64,000 bases of DNA from Herbinix sp. (GTDB lineage: Bacteria; Bacillota; Clostridia; Lachnospirales; Lachnospiraceae), in the NCBI GenBank assembly GCA_029256105.1, contig JAQSYO010000020.1:62001-126000 (forward strand), in the 5' to 3' direction. The notes beneath the pieces are model-generated. The model was not told the origin of the DNA. It did not search any database and saw nothing but the letters and a program-made list of their open reading frames with translations. Shown here in pieces: positions 43,697 to 54,291 of this stretch (positions are counted from its first letter, which is position 1; every line of letters begins with the position of its first letter). The translations under genes were made by a program, and so were the position numbers.

Positions 43697-45010
43697 TTAT
43701 TTTACTGCTAAGGAAGCTACAAATGTATCAAGTTTTTCTTGAGCATTTGTCTTGTTGAAATCTCCACTTCTGATTTCAGTTGTGAAGGCAGCAACATTGG
43801 ACCAATATCTCTCACCGAACTCAGCGGCTGTAGGTTGCATTACAGAGGCATTGTTTGCTTCATTAACGATAACTGCTGCTACTTCATTCGCCTGAACTGC
43901 TTCAGATGCTCCAACGGTAAGGTTAGTTGGTACCTGAGCTGTTTCTTCAAAACGTTGTAACTGCATTTCTTCGCCACCTAAGTAAGCTGCAAAAGCAACT
44001 GCAACTGGCATGAATTTAGCTTGTGCATTTACACCGATTGCTTTGGAACCATAGAAACCTTTTAACTGATAATCGGTTCCATCTGGATTGAACGTAGGAA
44101 TAATTGCTAGTCCCAAATCATCGCCTAAAGCTGTTTTATATAAATCATAGTTCCAAGATCCATCAAACCAAGCACCGATTCTATGATCAGCTGCTAATTC
44201 GGATAAAGAAACGTCATCTGCATAAGCACATTTTGGATTGTTAATTAAGTCGATTAAGTAATTTGTTACTGCTAAACCAGTGGCATTGTTCCAGTTAGCA
44301 CCAGCTGCAAAATCAACTTGACTATCGCCATAAATAGTTAATCCAGCACCATAGTACCATGAGCCTAATTTCCAACCACCTGCAGAGTCAAAGCAGAAAT
44401 TATATACATCCTCAGCAGTAGGTTTTGCCATAATGCCTTCGATGGATTTTACGTCGTCTGCTGTTAAGAGACTCTTATCATAATACATAAAGAATGTGTT
44501 ATGTGTAAAAGGAATTGCGTAAATTGCATCATCTACTGTAACTGTATCAACTACTGCTTCCGCCATTGTTGATTTAACCATTTCTTCTGTTGAACCACCA
44601 AGTCTAGCAATCGCACCTGCATTCACAAGTCCTGTTAACTGGTCGTTCGCAAAGAAGAATACATCACCTGCTGCAGCAACATCTTTGAGAATTTCATCTT
44701 TTGCAGTATCTTCTCCCTGAGTTACTACTGTGAAGGTGATTTTCCATTCTGGATGTAATGCTTGGAAGGATGCACACATAGCGTCCATAGTACCTGTTTG
44801 AATTTGATTCTCAGGTGCCCATACTGTTAAAGTAACATCTTCTGGAGCTGCAGGAACTTCGGTTGCAGCCGGAGCTTCTGTAGGTTGTACTGTAGCCTCC
44901 TTGTTTGTGTCTTCCGGTGTTGTCTCAGCCTTCTTACCACATGCTGCGAAACTACCGACTACCATAAGTGTAACCATAAGTAACGCGATAAGTCTTGATA
45001 CTTTTTTCAT
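43697..45010 (-). CDS. Maltodextrin-binding lipoprotein, MalE type
   Basis: Extracytoplasmic binding protein of 437 residues. MKKVSRLIALLMVTLMVVGS then FAAC is a lipoprotein signal with Cys at about 24; a Thr/Glu/Pro-rich linker follows. The maltose-type binding domain begins VTLTVWAPENQIQTGTMDAM and includes FVTHNTFFMYYDKSLL-like and YYGAGLTIYGD segments. ATG 45010 has AAGAGGTAGAATT in front; the open frame starts 45 bp earlier without support. It lies between glgP and the permease genes, which fits import of maltodextrins. Confidence 0.93.
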   Translation of the reverse strand: MKKVSRLIALLMVTLMVVGSFAACGKKAETTPEDTNKEATVQPTEAPAATEVPAAPEDVTLTVWAPENQIQTGTMDAMCASFQALHPEWKITFTVVTQGEDTAKDEILKDVAAAGDVFFFANDQLTGLVNAGAIARLGGSTEEMVKSTMAEAVVDTVTVDDAIYAIPFTHNTFFMYYDKSLLTADDVKSIEGIMAKPTAEDVYNFCFDSAGGWKLGSWYYGAGLTIYGDSQVDFAAGANWNNATGLAVTNYLIDLINNPKCAYADDVSLSELAADHRIGAWFDGSWNYDLYKTALGDDLGLAIIPTFNPDGTDYQLKGFYGSKAIGVNAQAKFMPVAVAFAAYLGGEEMQLQRFEETAQVPTNLTVGASEAVQANEVAAVIVNEANNASVMQPTAAEFGERYWSNVAAFTTEIRSGDFNKTNAQEKLDTFVASLAVK

Positions 45011-45159
45011 AATTCTACCTCTTTCCTTTTTTTGTGCATAATCTGCAAGTTTCATTAAGAAACTTAGCTATTTGATGAACTGGCATTTTCCCATGCCATA
45101 TATACAAGAGGAATTTGTAGACCCCTTCTCTTGTCTTGAATAAATATGTTTGTTACATA

Positions 45160-47496
45160 TTAATTCCATACTTCACTTGCGTAGTCCTTGATTGTCCTAT
45201 CACTTGAGAATTTACCGGCATTTGCGGTGTTAATAAAGCATTTTCTGCGGAAAGCATAGGTGTCTGAATAATCCTTGTTCACCTTCATCTTTGCTTCACA
45301 GTACGGGATAAAATCCAATAGGAGATAATAATGATCTGGTTTATGCCAACTTGCTCCGTATAATATTGATTGATACAGTTCCGCGAACATTCCAGTTCCC
45401 CCATCCTCAAAGGTACCATCTACCAGGGTATCTAATACCTTTTTAATTCTAGGATTTTGTTCATATAGTTCCTTGGAATTATAACTTCCATTAAGCTTCT
45501 CAAGGTCTTCCACTCTGGCACCAAAGATGTAATTATTCTCTTCTCCGGCTTGTTCTACGATTTCTACGTTCGCACCATCATAGGTTCCTAGCGTTACTGA
45601 ACCATTTAGCATGAATTTCATATTACCAGTTCCGGAAGCTTCTGTTCCTGCGGTAGATATCTGTTCTGAAACATCAGCGGCCGGAGTTAGTTTCTCAGCG
45701 TAAGATACATTATAGTTTGAGACAAATACTACCTGTAGCTTATCTTTAACCTCAGCATCATTGTCAATCATCTTTGCAATCTCATTGATGAATTTTATAA
45801 TGCCTTTTGCCCTAAAGTAACCCGGAGCAGCTTTTGCTCCAAAAATAAATGCGGTCGGATTAAATTCTTTAATCCTTCCATCCTTCAATCCAAAATAAAT
45901 ATCCAGAATTGAAAATGCATTCAGTAACTGACGTTTATATTCATGTAGTCTTTTTACTTGGATATCGAATATAAAATCAGGATTTACTTTGATGTTCTCC
46001 TGTTTATTAATGTATTCCACTAATTGCCTCTTTTTTATACGTTTAATATCACCAAATTGTTTAATTACCATTTTATCATTTTCAAATTTCTCAAGATCCT
46101 TAAGTCGATCTAAATCAGTCACCCAAGAATTACCGATCTTATCGGTGATAAAACCGGAGAGTTCCATATTAGCTAAGGCCAACCATCTTCTTTGCGTAAT
46201 ACCATTCGTCTTGTTATTAAATCGTTCCGGATATAACTCGTACCATTCCTTGAGAGCATCCTGCTTCAAGATCTCTGTATGAAGCTTTGCTACACCATTG
46301 GTGGAATGACTTGCAAAGATTGCAAGTCTTGCCATATGAATTGTATCATTGTCAAGGATCAAGTATTGTCTTTGACCTTCCTCAGTAACTTTACCTAAGG
46401 TTTTAAGCTCTTTCAACAATGCCTTCTGAATTAAGAGGATGTATTTGAATACTTGAGGTATTACTGCTTTAAATAAAGTTGCATTCCATTTTTCAAGAGC
46501 CTCTGACATTACCGTATGATTCGTATATGCGAAGGTTTCTTTAGCAATACGAAGTGCTTTAGCAAAGGTCATCTTCTCCCCTTCCATCATTAGACGGATG
46601 AATTCCGGAATAGCTACAACCGGATGGGTATCATTTAACTGAATAGCATATTCATCGGAGAAATGATTAAAATCATCTCCAAATTTATGCTTATATCTTG
46701 CGATTACATCCTGAAGTGTTGCTGCTGCAAAGAAATACTCCTGTTTGAGTCTTAACTTCTTGCCCTCATCGGTATTATCATTCGGGTAAAGTAAACTGCT
46801 GATTGCTTCCGCTTCATTCTTATTCTTGTTCGCCTTATCATATTTTTGCTCATTGAATAATTCAAAATTAAAGCTTTCCAAAGGTTCTGCTTGCCATAAA
46901 CGTAAGGTGTTCACCTTCCTGTCGCCATAACCGATAACCGGAGTATCATAAGGAACTGCATAAACCGATTGATTTTTATAATCTATTCGTATTTTTTCTT
47001 CTTCTTTACGTACAGACCATGGATCTCCAAACACTTGCCAATCATCTGGTATTTCCTTTTGGAAACCGTCTTCAAAATATTGCTTAAACAAGCCGTATTT
47101 ATACCGAATTCCATAACCGTTTAAGGTAATTCCGATTGTAGCACCGGAGTCTAGAAAACAGGCTGCCAATCGTCCTAAACCGCCATTACCAAGTGCTGCA
47201 TCCTCGATATCCTCAAATACTCGGATATCCATGTTGTTTTCACTCATCAGTTCGTTGAATTGATTTAATAATCCCATATTATAAAGATTACTATAAATCA
47301 GACGGCCAATTAAGAATTCTGCTGATAAATAACATATTTTCTTCCCGTGTGCATTCAGTCCCCAATCCTTACCAAGGTTCTTCATTGCTGCTTTGGAAAC
47401 TGCATTATATAATTGTATTGTGCTTGCTTCCTTTACGGTCTTGCCATAATCTAAATCTAAAATGGTTACAACATTTGACTTAAAACTACTATCCAT
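45160..47496 (-). CDS. glgP: Glycogen/maltodextrin phosphorylase
   Basis: Phosphorolyses alpha-1,4-glucan from the non-reducing end to glucose 1-phosphate. The 778-residue protein belongs to glycosyltransferase family 35. The PLP-binding Lys is in EASGTGNMKFMLNGSVTLGTYDGANVEI. GNGGLGRLAACFLDS and QLNDTHPVVAIPE are the conserved N-terminal signatures. It lies downstream of malQ and upstream of the MalE-type gene. It works with MalQ on imported maltodextrins. AGGAGGAATAT precedes the ATG. Confidence 0.96.
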   Translation of the reverse strand: MDSSFKSNVVTILDLDYGKTVKEASTIQLYNAVSKAAMKNLGKDWGLNAHGKKICYLSAEFLIGRLIYSNLYNMGLLNQFNELMSENNMDIRVFEDIEDAALGNGGLGRLAACFLDSGATIGITLNGYGIRYKYGLFKQYFEDGFQKEIPDDWQVFGDPWSVRKEEEKIRIDYKNQSVYAVPYDTPVIGYGDRKVNTLRLWQAEPLESFNFELFNEQKYDKANKNKNEAEAISSLLYPNDNTDEGKKLRLKQEYFFAAATLQDVIARYKHKFGDDFNHFSDEYAIQLNDTHPVVAIPEFIRLMMEGEKMTFAKALRIAKETFAYTNHTVMSEALEKWNATLFKAVIPQVFKYILLIQKALLKELKTLGKVTEEGQRQYLILDNDTIHMARLAIFASHSTNGVAKLHTEILKQDALKEWYELYPERFNNKTNGITQRRWLALANMELSGFITDKIGNSWVTDLDRLKDLEKFENDKMVIKQFGDIKRIKKRQLVEYINKQENIKVNPDFIFDIQVKRLHEYKRQLLNAFSILDIYFGLKDGRIKEFNPTAFIFGAKAAPGYFRAKGIIKFINEIAKMIDNDAEVKDKLQVVFVSNYNVSYAEKLTPAADVSEQISTAGTEASGTGNMKFMLNGSVTLGTYDGANVEIVEQAGEENNYIFGARVEDLEKLNGSYNSKELYEQNPRIKKVLDTLVDGTFEDGGTGMFAELYQSILYGASWHKPDHYYLLLDFIPYCEAKMKVNKDYSDTYAFRRKCFINTANAGKFSSDRTIKDYASEVWN

Positions 47497-47544
47497 ATAT
47501 TCCTCCTATTTCAATAAGGAAAATAATTAATTAACCTCGGGTTC

Positions 47545-49065
47545 TCATTTCTGCATCTTTGGTGCTCGTGCAAATAACTCTGCATATTCCGAAAGTAATT
47601 CTTCCTTCAATTCTCCGTATTGGCTTTTCTTTAAACGCCATTGCCAGTTACCACCAATGGTAGACGGATAATTCATTCTTGCATCATTATCCAACATGAG
47701 TAAATCCTGCATCTGCACAATTACAACGTCGGCAATACTAGAATATAGTACCCTTATAATAGCGTAAGGTAGTTCTTCCCTTTTGCTCACATTAAAATAC
47801 TGATACATAAATTTAAGTTCTTCCTCATTTTTGTTGTTCAAAAAACCAACCAAGGTTTCATTATCATGGGTACCGGTATAAGCAACCAAATTGGTGTCTT
47901 TAAAATTATGAGGTAAATATTCGTGATCAGCCGGGCCTTCTAGACCAAACTCTAAAATCTTCATCCCTGGATAGCCAATTTCTCTAATTAACGCTTTGAC
48001 ATTCTCCGTTATATTACCGAGATCTTCTGCAATAATTTTTGCGTTTCCGATAGAACTTTTAATAACATCGGTAAGTTTTTTCCCTGGCCCTTTTATCCAG
48101 CTACCTTCCTCTGCGGTTGGACATGTGGCCGGAATTGAGTAATAATTAACAACTCCGATAAAGTGATCGATGCGGATGATATCATATAAACTGGCAGATA
48201 TTTTCATTCGCTCGCTCCACCAAGTGTAATTTTTCTTTTCCATGATGTCCCAACGATAGATGGGATTCCCCCATCGTTGACCTGTTTCAGAAAAAGCATC
48301 CGGTGGAACTCCTGCAACATTAATTGGATTTTTTCGTTCATCTAGTTCAAACAAATCACCATGAACCCAGACATCCGAACTATCCGTTGCTACATAAAGA
48401 GGTATATCGCCTATAATCTGGATCCCTATATTATTTGTATAAGTTTTCAGTCTATCCCATTGCTCACGAAACTTAAATTGACAAAACTCCCAGAAACGGA
48501 TATCTTCTGCTAACAATTTTGTATATCTGTCCAAAGCTTCCTGCTTACGATAACGTATATCCTCATCCCATAACAACCATTCTCTGTTATTAAAATGACT
48601 TTTTACTGCCATATATAAGCTGTAATCCTTCAGCCAATAACTATTATCCTTACAATATGTATTAAATTCCTTTGTGATTTCGTGATTACTTCTTTGAAAC
48701 GCCTTTTTCAGTACCGTGAAGCGTAATTGATAAATTCCAGCGTAATCAATACAATCCTCTGATTTCTGCCATTTCAGGTGGGTAATCTCCTCTGGTTTTA
48801 ATAGGTTTTCTTTTACCAGGTAATCCAAATCGATAAAATAAGGATTGCCAGCAAATGCCGAAAACGATTGATATGGACTATCTCCAAAACTAGTCGGACC
48901 AACCGGCAGTACCTGCCAATAACGACAGCCTATTCGCTTTAGAAAATCAACGAAACGATAACCCTCATCGCCTAAGGTGCCGATACCATACGGTGCTGGT
49001 AATGCACTAATCGGTAATAATACCCCGGCTCCTCTATGTAATTCCTGTTTTATCAAATTAGACAT
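47545..49065 (-). CDS. malQ: 4-alpha-glucanotransferase (amylomaltase)
   Basis: Transfers glucan segments between maltodextrins and releases glucose; GH77 family. The 506-residue protein starts MSNLIKQELHRGAGVLLPIS with LPAPYGIGTLG near the N-terminus. Catalytic-region motifs are IRIDHFIGVVNYY, IAEDLGNITENVKALIREIG and TGTHDNETLVGF. ATG 49065 with GGAGAG 9 nt upstream is preferred over the first in-frame start 54 bp earlier. First gene of the maltodextrin operon, divergent from a LacI-type regulator. Confidence 0.95.
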   Translation of the reverse strand: MSNLIKQELHRGAGVLLPISALPAPYGIGTLGDEGYRFVDFLKRIGCRYWQVLPVGPTSFGDSPYQSFSAFAGNPYFIDLDYLVKENLLKPEEITHLKWQKSEDCIDYAGIYQLRFTVLKKAFQRSNHEITKEFNTYCKDNSYWLKDYSLYMAVKSHFNNREWLLWDEDIRYRKQEALDRYTKLLAEDIRFWEFCQFKFREQWDRLKTYTNNIGIQIIGDIPLYVATDSSDVWVHGDLFELDERKNPINVAGVPPDAFSETGQRWGNPIYRWDIMEKKNYTWWSERMKISASLYDIIRIDHFIGVVNYYSIPATCPTAEEGSWIKGPGKKLTDVIKSSIGNAKIIAEDLGNITENVKALIREIGYPGMKILEFGLEGPADHEYLPHNFKDTNLVAYTGTHDNETLVGFLNNKNEEELKFMYQYFNVSKREELPYAIIRVLYSSIADVVIVQMQDLLMLDNDARMNYPSTIGGNWQWRLKKSQYGELKEELLSEYAELFARAPKMQK

Positions 49066-49601
49066 ATGAATTATCTCTCCAATTCTGATACACCCTTGAA
49101 AACCAAACTTCCAAACCAATTTGTTTCGATTTTTTGCTTCTGAATGTATGATAGTGTTATTTTGCTATTTTCGGAAATTTTCGAAACTATATTCATAGAA
49201 TATCATCTTAACTACGCTTTGTCAATATGTTTTTTAAGTGAACTAGTAATAGTACATATTATATAAGGATTTTATTGTTAAATATTTGTCCATATTTACA
49301 AACCTTTTATAATTTTGTATTATTGATACAAACATTTGAACTATATTTTCAGATAAAAAACAACATTTTTATAGACTACATTACATTTTTTTCGAAAATT
49401 ACATATGATTTATTCTTATATGCCCCATGTAATTTCTGTATTTGAGCACGATTCATGCAATATAAACAAAAAATTGCATAAATATTTTGAATTATACTGT
49501 GAGAATTAGAAAATTCTCATTAGCATATTGAAAATGATTTTACTTGGGGTTATACTGAGAATGGTTCAATGGACCCGAAATTGTTATTAGGAGGCTAATT
49601 C
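49066..49601. promoter_or_regulatory. Divergent control region with two TTTCGAAA palindromes
   Basis: A 536-bp AT-rich gap between malQ and the LacI-type gene. The 8-bp palindrome TTTCGAAA occurs at 49179-49186 and 49390-49397; the first is preceded by a second CGGAAA-type half. These are candidate LacI-family operators for the two divergent promoters. No gene is seen here. Confidence 0.45.
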
Positions 49602-50603
49602 ATGGCAACGATTAAAGAAATTGCTAACAAACTTGGTATTGCGGTAAGTACAGTATCAAAGGGTTTGAATGGTGCTAGTGATATTAGTGCTGATATGCGG
49701 CAGCTGGTACTCGATACAGCCGTAGAGATGGGCTATGCCTCGAAAAAAATGAGATCCACTGGATCACGTAAAGTATGTATTTTTATTGAAAATATGGATT
49801 ATGAAAACATAGAGCAATTCGGATACGAAATAATCGTGGGCTTTAAATTATCTGCAGCAAGAAGACATTGGGACGTATCTGTTGTCCCGACGAATTTAAA
49901 TATGCAAACAGCCGAAAAGTTTGATACATATATGTTAAAAAACGGCTATAGTGGTGCTTTCCTTCTTGGTTTCACCCTTCATGATGATTGGGTTCAACAA
50001 CTTAGCAAGACTGCAGTTCCTACGGTATTATTAGATAATTACATTGAGCGAAATAATCATGTAGGCTATGTTGGAACTGATAGTTATGAAGGCATTGATC
50101 TAGCCGTAGACCATTTAAAAAACCTAGGTCATACACGAATTGCTTTCCTAAATGGATCAAAGAATTCCATGGTATCAGAACAACGGCATCAGTCCTTTGT
50201 AAATAGTATGGCAAAGCATGGTTTATTGGTAGATGATGATTTGATTGCTTACGGCTATTATGTTCCGGACTGTGCAAAGGATCATGTTCCTGGCTTTATT
50301 CGTAATGGAGCCTCTGCTATCATGTGCGCTAGTGATTTAATAGCCACTGGTGTAATTATAGAACTACAAAAGCAAGGTTTAAAAGTTCCTGAAGATATCA
50401 GTGTCATTGGATTTGACGATTTACCAATTGCATCACAATTATCTCCTTCTCTGACAACAATCCGTCAAGACAGAACTGACTTAGGTAAAAGCGCATTTCT
50501 CTTACTCGATGGTTTAATTCATAATGTAACAATCAGTAAGCTTCTACTTCGTGCCAAATTCATTCAAAGAGATAGTACAGGTTCTTGTAAGCGCAAATCA
50601 TAG
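49602..50603 (+). CDS. LacI-family regulator of the maltodextrin operon
   Basis: Regulator of 333 residues (MalR-like). The HTH is ATIKEIANKLGIAVSTVSKGL at residues 2-22, followed by the hinge and the ligand domain (DGLIHN near the end). It is divergent from malQ and probably represses the malQ-glgP-transporter-amylase operon in the absence of maltodextrin. AGGAGGCTAATTC precedes the ATG. It is followed by its own terminator. Confidence 0.93.
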   Translation: MATIKEIANKLGIAVSTVSKGLNGASDISADMRQLVLDTAVEMGYASKKMRSTGSRKVCIFIENMDYENIEQFGYEIIVGFKLSAARRHWDVSVVPTNLNMQTAEKFDTYMLKNGYSGAFLLGFTLHDDWVQQLSKTAVPTVLLDNYIERNNHVGYVGTDSYEGIDLAVDHLKNLGHTRIAFLNGSKNSMVSEQRHQSFVNSMAKHGLLVDDDLIAYGYYVPDCAKDHVPGFIRNGASAIMCASDLIATGVIIELQKQGLKVPEDISVIGFDDLPIASQLSPSLTTIRQDRTDLGKSAFLLLDGLIHNVTISKLLLRAKFIQRDSTGSCKRKS

Positions 50604-50642
50604 TTTGAATTTGTTAACCAATTAGTATAAATCTAACATTTT

Positions 50643-50676
50643 GACCGGTAAAAGCTATTTATGCTTTAAACCGGTC
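50643..50676 (+). terminator. Terminator of the LacI-type gene
   Basis: GACCGGT and ACCGGTC arms with inner AAAGC/GCTTT pairs, then TATTTTTTG. Confidence 0.93.
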
Positions 50677-50848
50677 TATTTTTTGTATCTTTTAAATTTA
50701 TTAATAAATTTTTCCATTTGCCAAATACCCCCTTATATATTGCGACAAATAACAATTGACAGTGTTAATATTTTCATATAATGTAGAATTAAAGATTATT
50801 TTGTCTATTGCAGCTAATAATGCGATAATTACTTGGAGGTAACTATTT

Positions 50849-52846
50849 ATGAAGAGATTTACGAACAAATTTATGACACTCAAAGCTAAAATAATAACAA
50901 TGCTTATCGTGATTAGCTTTATACCTGTCTTAATTACTGGTGCTAGTTCCTATGTTATTTCAAAGAACATTTTAAATAATAAACTGGAAACAACCAGCCG
51001 TCAGACAATTCAAGAAATCACGCGAGGAATTGATAATTATTTCAATGCAATGTCCAATCTAATACAGATTCTTTCGAGTGATACCAACATTAAAACAGCT
51101 GATGAGGAAGCATATTTTGAAGCTGCAAAAGGTTTAATTGCTAATGTAAAAGCCACTGACGCAAACATTATTAATGTTTATGTCGGAACCGAACGTGGTA
51201 TGTTTTATGTTGATCCACATGCTGATCTGCCAGATGATTTCGACCACAAAACAAGAGTATGGTATAGTGATGCTATTAAAAGTCCAGATAAAGTCATTAT
51301 TACTGACCCCTATGTTGATACCGCTACCGGCAATATTGTTATCACATTAAGTGGTGCTATTAGGAAGAGTAATCAATTGGTGGGGGTTGTAGGTATCGAC
51401 ATCGATCTCGCTACTTTATCGAAATCTTTATCTGAAATTAAAATTGGCGATACTGGTAATATCTGCATCACTGATAAAAACGGTATCTTAATCTCTCATC
51501 CGAATGCTTCCCTAATTGGTACGGATACCATAACTACTTTATCTTATTGGAAGGAAGCAAAATCCAATGAGAATGGCTTTACTACCTATAAAGAGCAAGA
51601 CGAAAAAAGATTTACCTCCTATGAAACAAGTGACCTGACCGGATGGAAAATAATTGCCTCCATGAAATATTCCGAATTGAGTAAGGATACACAAGCAATA
51701 CAAAATACACTTCTTGTTGTATTGCTTATAACTGCAATTGTTGCTATAGTAACTGCAGTGTTCTTTAGTATACCAATTTCGAAAAATATCAGAACTTTAT
51801 TAGCTGCTTTCGACCGCTTAGCCCGTGGTGATATGACAACAACTGTTACGATTAAGTCGAAGGACGAGTTCCATTTTGTAGGACAGCATTTTAACGAAAT
51901 GGCTGGCAATATCTCAAAACTTATACGCGATGTCAGCGATGCATCAATTACAGTGCTTGATACCTCTATTGTCCTATCCACAATGGCAGGGGAAACAAAC
52001 ACCTCAATCAGCGAAGTTGCAAGAGCGGTAGAAGAAATTGCGAATGGTGCAACGGAGCAAGCTCAGAACTCCTCTGATGGAGCCTACAGTGTCTCTGAGT
52101 TATCCGTGAAACTTAATTCCGTTGAAATTGCTACGGATTTTATGGATAGTTTATCAAAAAATGCTAACGATCTTACTCAGCAAGGATTAAGTCGTATAGA
52201 TACCCTGATTCAGAATTCTGACAGCACTTTGCAGTCTACTTCAAAGATTTCAGAATTAGTATTCGAAACAAGTGAAAGTATGAAACAAATTGATGCCATT
52301 TCGAACACTATCGATTTAATTACTGCGCAGACCAACTTACTCGCACTTAATGCCTCCATTGAAGCTGCAAGAGCTGGTGAAAGTGGTAAAGGGTTTGCTG
52401 TTGTAGCAAATGAAATAAGAAAATTAGCCGAACAATCAAAGATTTCCACTGTAAAGATTAAAACCATCGTGGAAGATATTAGTAAAAAAACAGAGCTATC
52501 TGTTGAGGCAATGGGAGTAACAAACCAGAATGTAAAAGATCAGGTAGCCCTTGTTGATCAAACACAAGCAGTATTCCATCAAATTATGGAGGCTGTCCAT
52601 ACTCTATCCGAGAAGGTATTCGAAATCCGGAGTAGTACGATTGAAATTGCTGCAAAAAAAGAAGATATCGTAAATCAAATTGAAAACATATCTGCGATTT
52701 CACAAGAATCAGCTTCCGCAACCGAGGAAGTAACTGCCTCCACCGAACAAATCACTGTTACGATGGAAGAGATTACGCAGTATACAATTAATTTGCAGAA
52801 ATTATCAGAACAACTCCAAGAGAAAATGAGTTCATTTAGGTTCTGA
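50849..52846 (+). CDS. Methyl-accepting chemotaxis protein
   Basis: Membrane chemoreceptor of 665 residues. The first membrane segment is at about 12-36, an extracellular double Cache-like sensor domain at 40-275 (with [21 protein letters not shown] and [16 protein letters not shown]) and the second membrane segment at 285-308. A HAMP domain follows (310-365), then the MA signalling domain with the hairpin tip near [42 protein letters not shown] pair (50756-50782) lies upstream with a 15-bp spacer. Sugar sensing is possible because of the adjacent maltodextrin genes, but the ligand is unknown. Confidence 0.95.
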   Translation: MKRFTNKFMTLKAKIITMLIVISFIPVLITGASSYVISKNILNNKLETTSRQTIQEITRGIDNYFNAMSNLIQILSSDTNIKTADEEAYFEAAKGLIANVKATDANIINVYVGTERGMFYVDPHADLPDDFDHKTRVWYSDAIKSPDKVIITDPYVDTATGNIVITLSGAIRKSNQLVGVVGIDIDLATLSKSLSEIKIGDTGNICITDKNGILISHPNASLIGTDTITTLSYWKEAKSNENGFTTYKEQDEKRFTSYETSDLTGWKIIASMKYSELSKDTQAIQNTLLVVLLITAIVAIVTAVFFSIPISKNIRTLLAAFDRLARGDMTTTVTIKSKDEFHFVGQHFNEMAGNISKLIRDVSDASITVLDTSIVLSTMAGETNTSISEVARAVEEIANGATEQAQNSSDGAYSVSELSVKLNSVEIATDFMDSLSKNANDLTQQGLSRIDTLIQNSDSTLQSTSKISELVFETSESMKQIDAISNTIDLITAQTNLLALNASIEAARAGESGKGFAVVANEIRKLAEQSKISTVKIKTIVEDISKKTELSVEAMGVTNQNVKDQVALVDQTQAVFHQIMEAVHTLSEKVFEIRSSTIEIAAKKEDIVNQIENISAISQESASATEEVTASTEQITVTMEEITQYTINLQKLSEQLQEKMSSFRF

Positions 52847-52863
52847 TAAATATTAATATAATA

Positions 52864-52960
52864 CAAAGAGGGATGTACCTTCCGATATGTTACCCTTATG
52901 GTAATCAGTATAATAAAACTGTTACGGTAAGGGGACACATTTGATTGGTACATCCCTTTG
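52864..52960. terminator. Long hairpin between chemoreceptor and AI-2E-type genes
   Basis: CAAAGAGGGATGTACC (52864-52879) pairs with GGTACATCCCTTTG (52947-52960) around a 67-nt interior with further pairing (CTTATGGTAA/TTACGGTAAG). It lies between convergent genes. Confidence 0.6.
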
Positions 52961-52991
52961 TTAACTTTTTATACTATTTGATATTTAACAT

Positions 52992-53087
52992 TTCATGTTT
53001 TGCACTTCATGTTTGCACTTCATGTTTTCACTTCATGTTTTTCACTTCATATTTTTCACTTCTTATTTTTCACTTCTTATTTTTTAA
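52992..53087. repeat. 13-14-bp degenerate tandem repeat, seven units
   Basis: Seven units of the type TTCATGTTTTTCAC, drifting to TTCTTATTTTTCAC at the end, lie just past the stop of the AI-2E-type gene. Confidence 0.85.
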
Positions 53088-53094
53088 TATATTA

Positions 53095-54291
53095 TTATGA
53101 ATTATATTTATCTTGAGGAATTTGACGTATCTTTAATCTTCTGTTCATTGCTTCCCTCAGTAAGGTATAAAGTACAGATGACATTGGAATAAAGATTAAC
53201 ATTCCAGCCACCCCCATCGTACTCCCTCCAATGGTAACCGCAACCAATACCCACATCGAAGGAAGACCAATTGAACCACCTACAACATGCGGATAGATAA
53301 AGTTACCTTCGATAAGTTGTAGTATAATGAATAATAGGATAAACCAAAGCGCCATCCAGGGATCAACGATTAAGATCAAAAAGGCTCCAACAAAACATCC
53401 TATAAAGGAACCAAATACAGGAATTAATGCAGTAAAACCAATTAGTACACTTATCATTAATGTATAAGGGAAGCGGAATATACTCATTACTACAAAGAAA
53501 ATAGATCCAAGAATAACTGCCTCCAAACACTGCCCGGATAAAAATCGCGCAAAGGTTTTCGATGCAAGGGAACAGACCGAGACCATTCTATCCGCTGCGT
53601 TCTCCGGTAAATAAGCATAGATTAATTTCCTAGATTGCTGTCCCAGCTTTTCCTTCTGAAGAAGTATATAAACTGCAAAAATAAAACCAAGGAAGAAATC
53701 AAATAACCCTCCTATAATGGTAGATGCCATACTAAAGGTATTATAAAGCATGTTTCCCCCACTATTTCGAAGAAATTCATAGATGCCGTTAAAAATCTGT
53801 TCCCAATCGAAATTATATTTACTGATATAATCAGCAATATCCGGATATTCAGCCATAATTATTGTGGATTTGCGTACCATACGTCTATAGAAATCAGGGA
53901 ATTGATTTCCGATTAATTTGATGGTACGACCAATCTCAGGGATCACTAGAACCAATACGAATAAAATAATTCCTATTACGATTAGTAATGTAATCAACAG
54001 ACTGATTGGACGCTTTGTTTTACTTATAGTCTGTTTATTTGAAATACGCTTTTTTGAAGTCGGTTTTTTTGAAGTTTGAAGTTTATATAAATTATGTTCC
54101 AACCCTCTCATTGGTACATTCAATATAAAAGCAATCGCACCACCGAGTAAGAAGGGGAATACAAGAGCAAATACAGCTCCAAGAAAATCAATTACCACAT
54201 TAAGATGTTGAAGCCCTACATATAGTAATATTGTAAATGTAATAATTCCAAGTATCTTTTTCATATTTGACTTATTTAAGTCCATTTTCAT
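53095..54291 (-). CDS. AI-2E family transporter (YtvI/PerM-type)
   Basis: Membrane protein of 398 residues with seven to eight predicted helices in the PF01594 pattern: a soluble central part (about 115-210), then pairs of helices such as IFRFPYTLMISVLIGFTALI and FILLFIILQLIEGNFIYPHVVGGSIGLPS. The family includes TqsA and PerM and was named for autoinducer-2 export; many members instead exchange ions or toxins, so the substrate is unknown. It overlaps pgsA by 4 bp (ATGA). The N-terminal cytosolic stretch is Lys-rich (KKPTSKKRISNKQTISKTKR). Confidence 0.88.
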   Translation of the reverse strand: MKMDLNKSNMKKILGIITFTILLYVGLQHLNVVIDFLGAVFALVFPFLLGGAIAFILNVPMRGLEHNLYKLQTSKKPTSKKRISNKQTISKTKRPISLLITLLIVIGIILFVLVLVIPEIGRTIKLIGNQFPDFYRRMVRKSTIIMAEYPDIADYISKYNFDWEQIFNGIYEFLRNSGGNMLYNTFSMASTIIGGLFDFFLGFIFAVYILLQKEKLGQQSRKLIYAYLPENAADRMVSVCSLASKTFARFLSGQCLEAVILGSIFFVVMSIFRFPYTLMISVLIGFTALIPVFGSFIGCFVGAFLILIVDPWMALWFILLFIILQLIEGNFIYPHVVGGSIGLPSMWVLVAVTIGGSTMGVAGMLIFIPMSSVLYTLLREAMNRRLKIRQIPQDKYNS

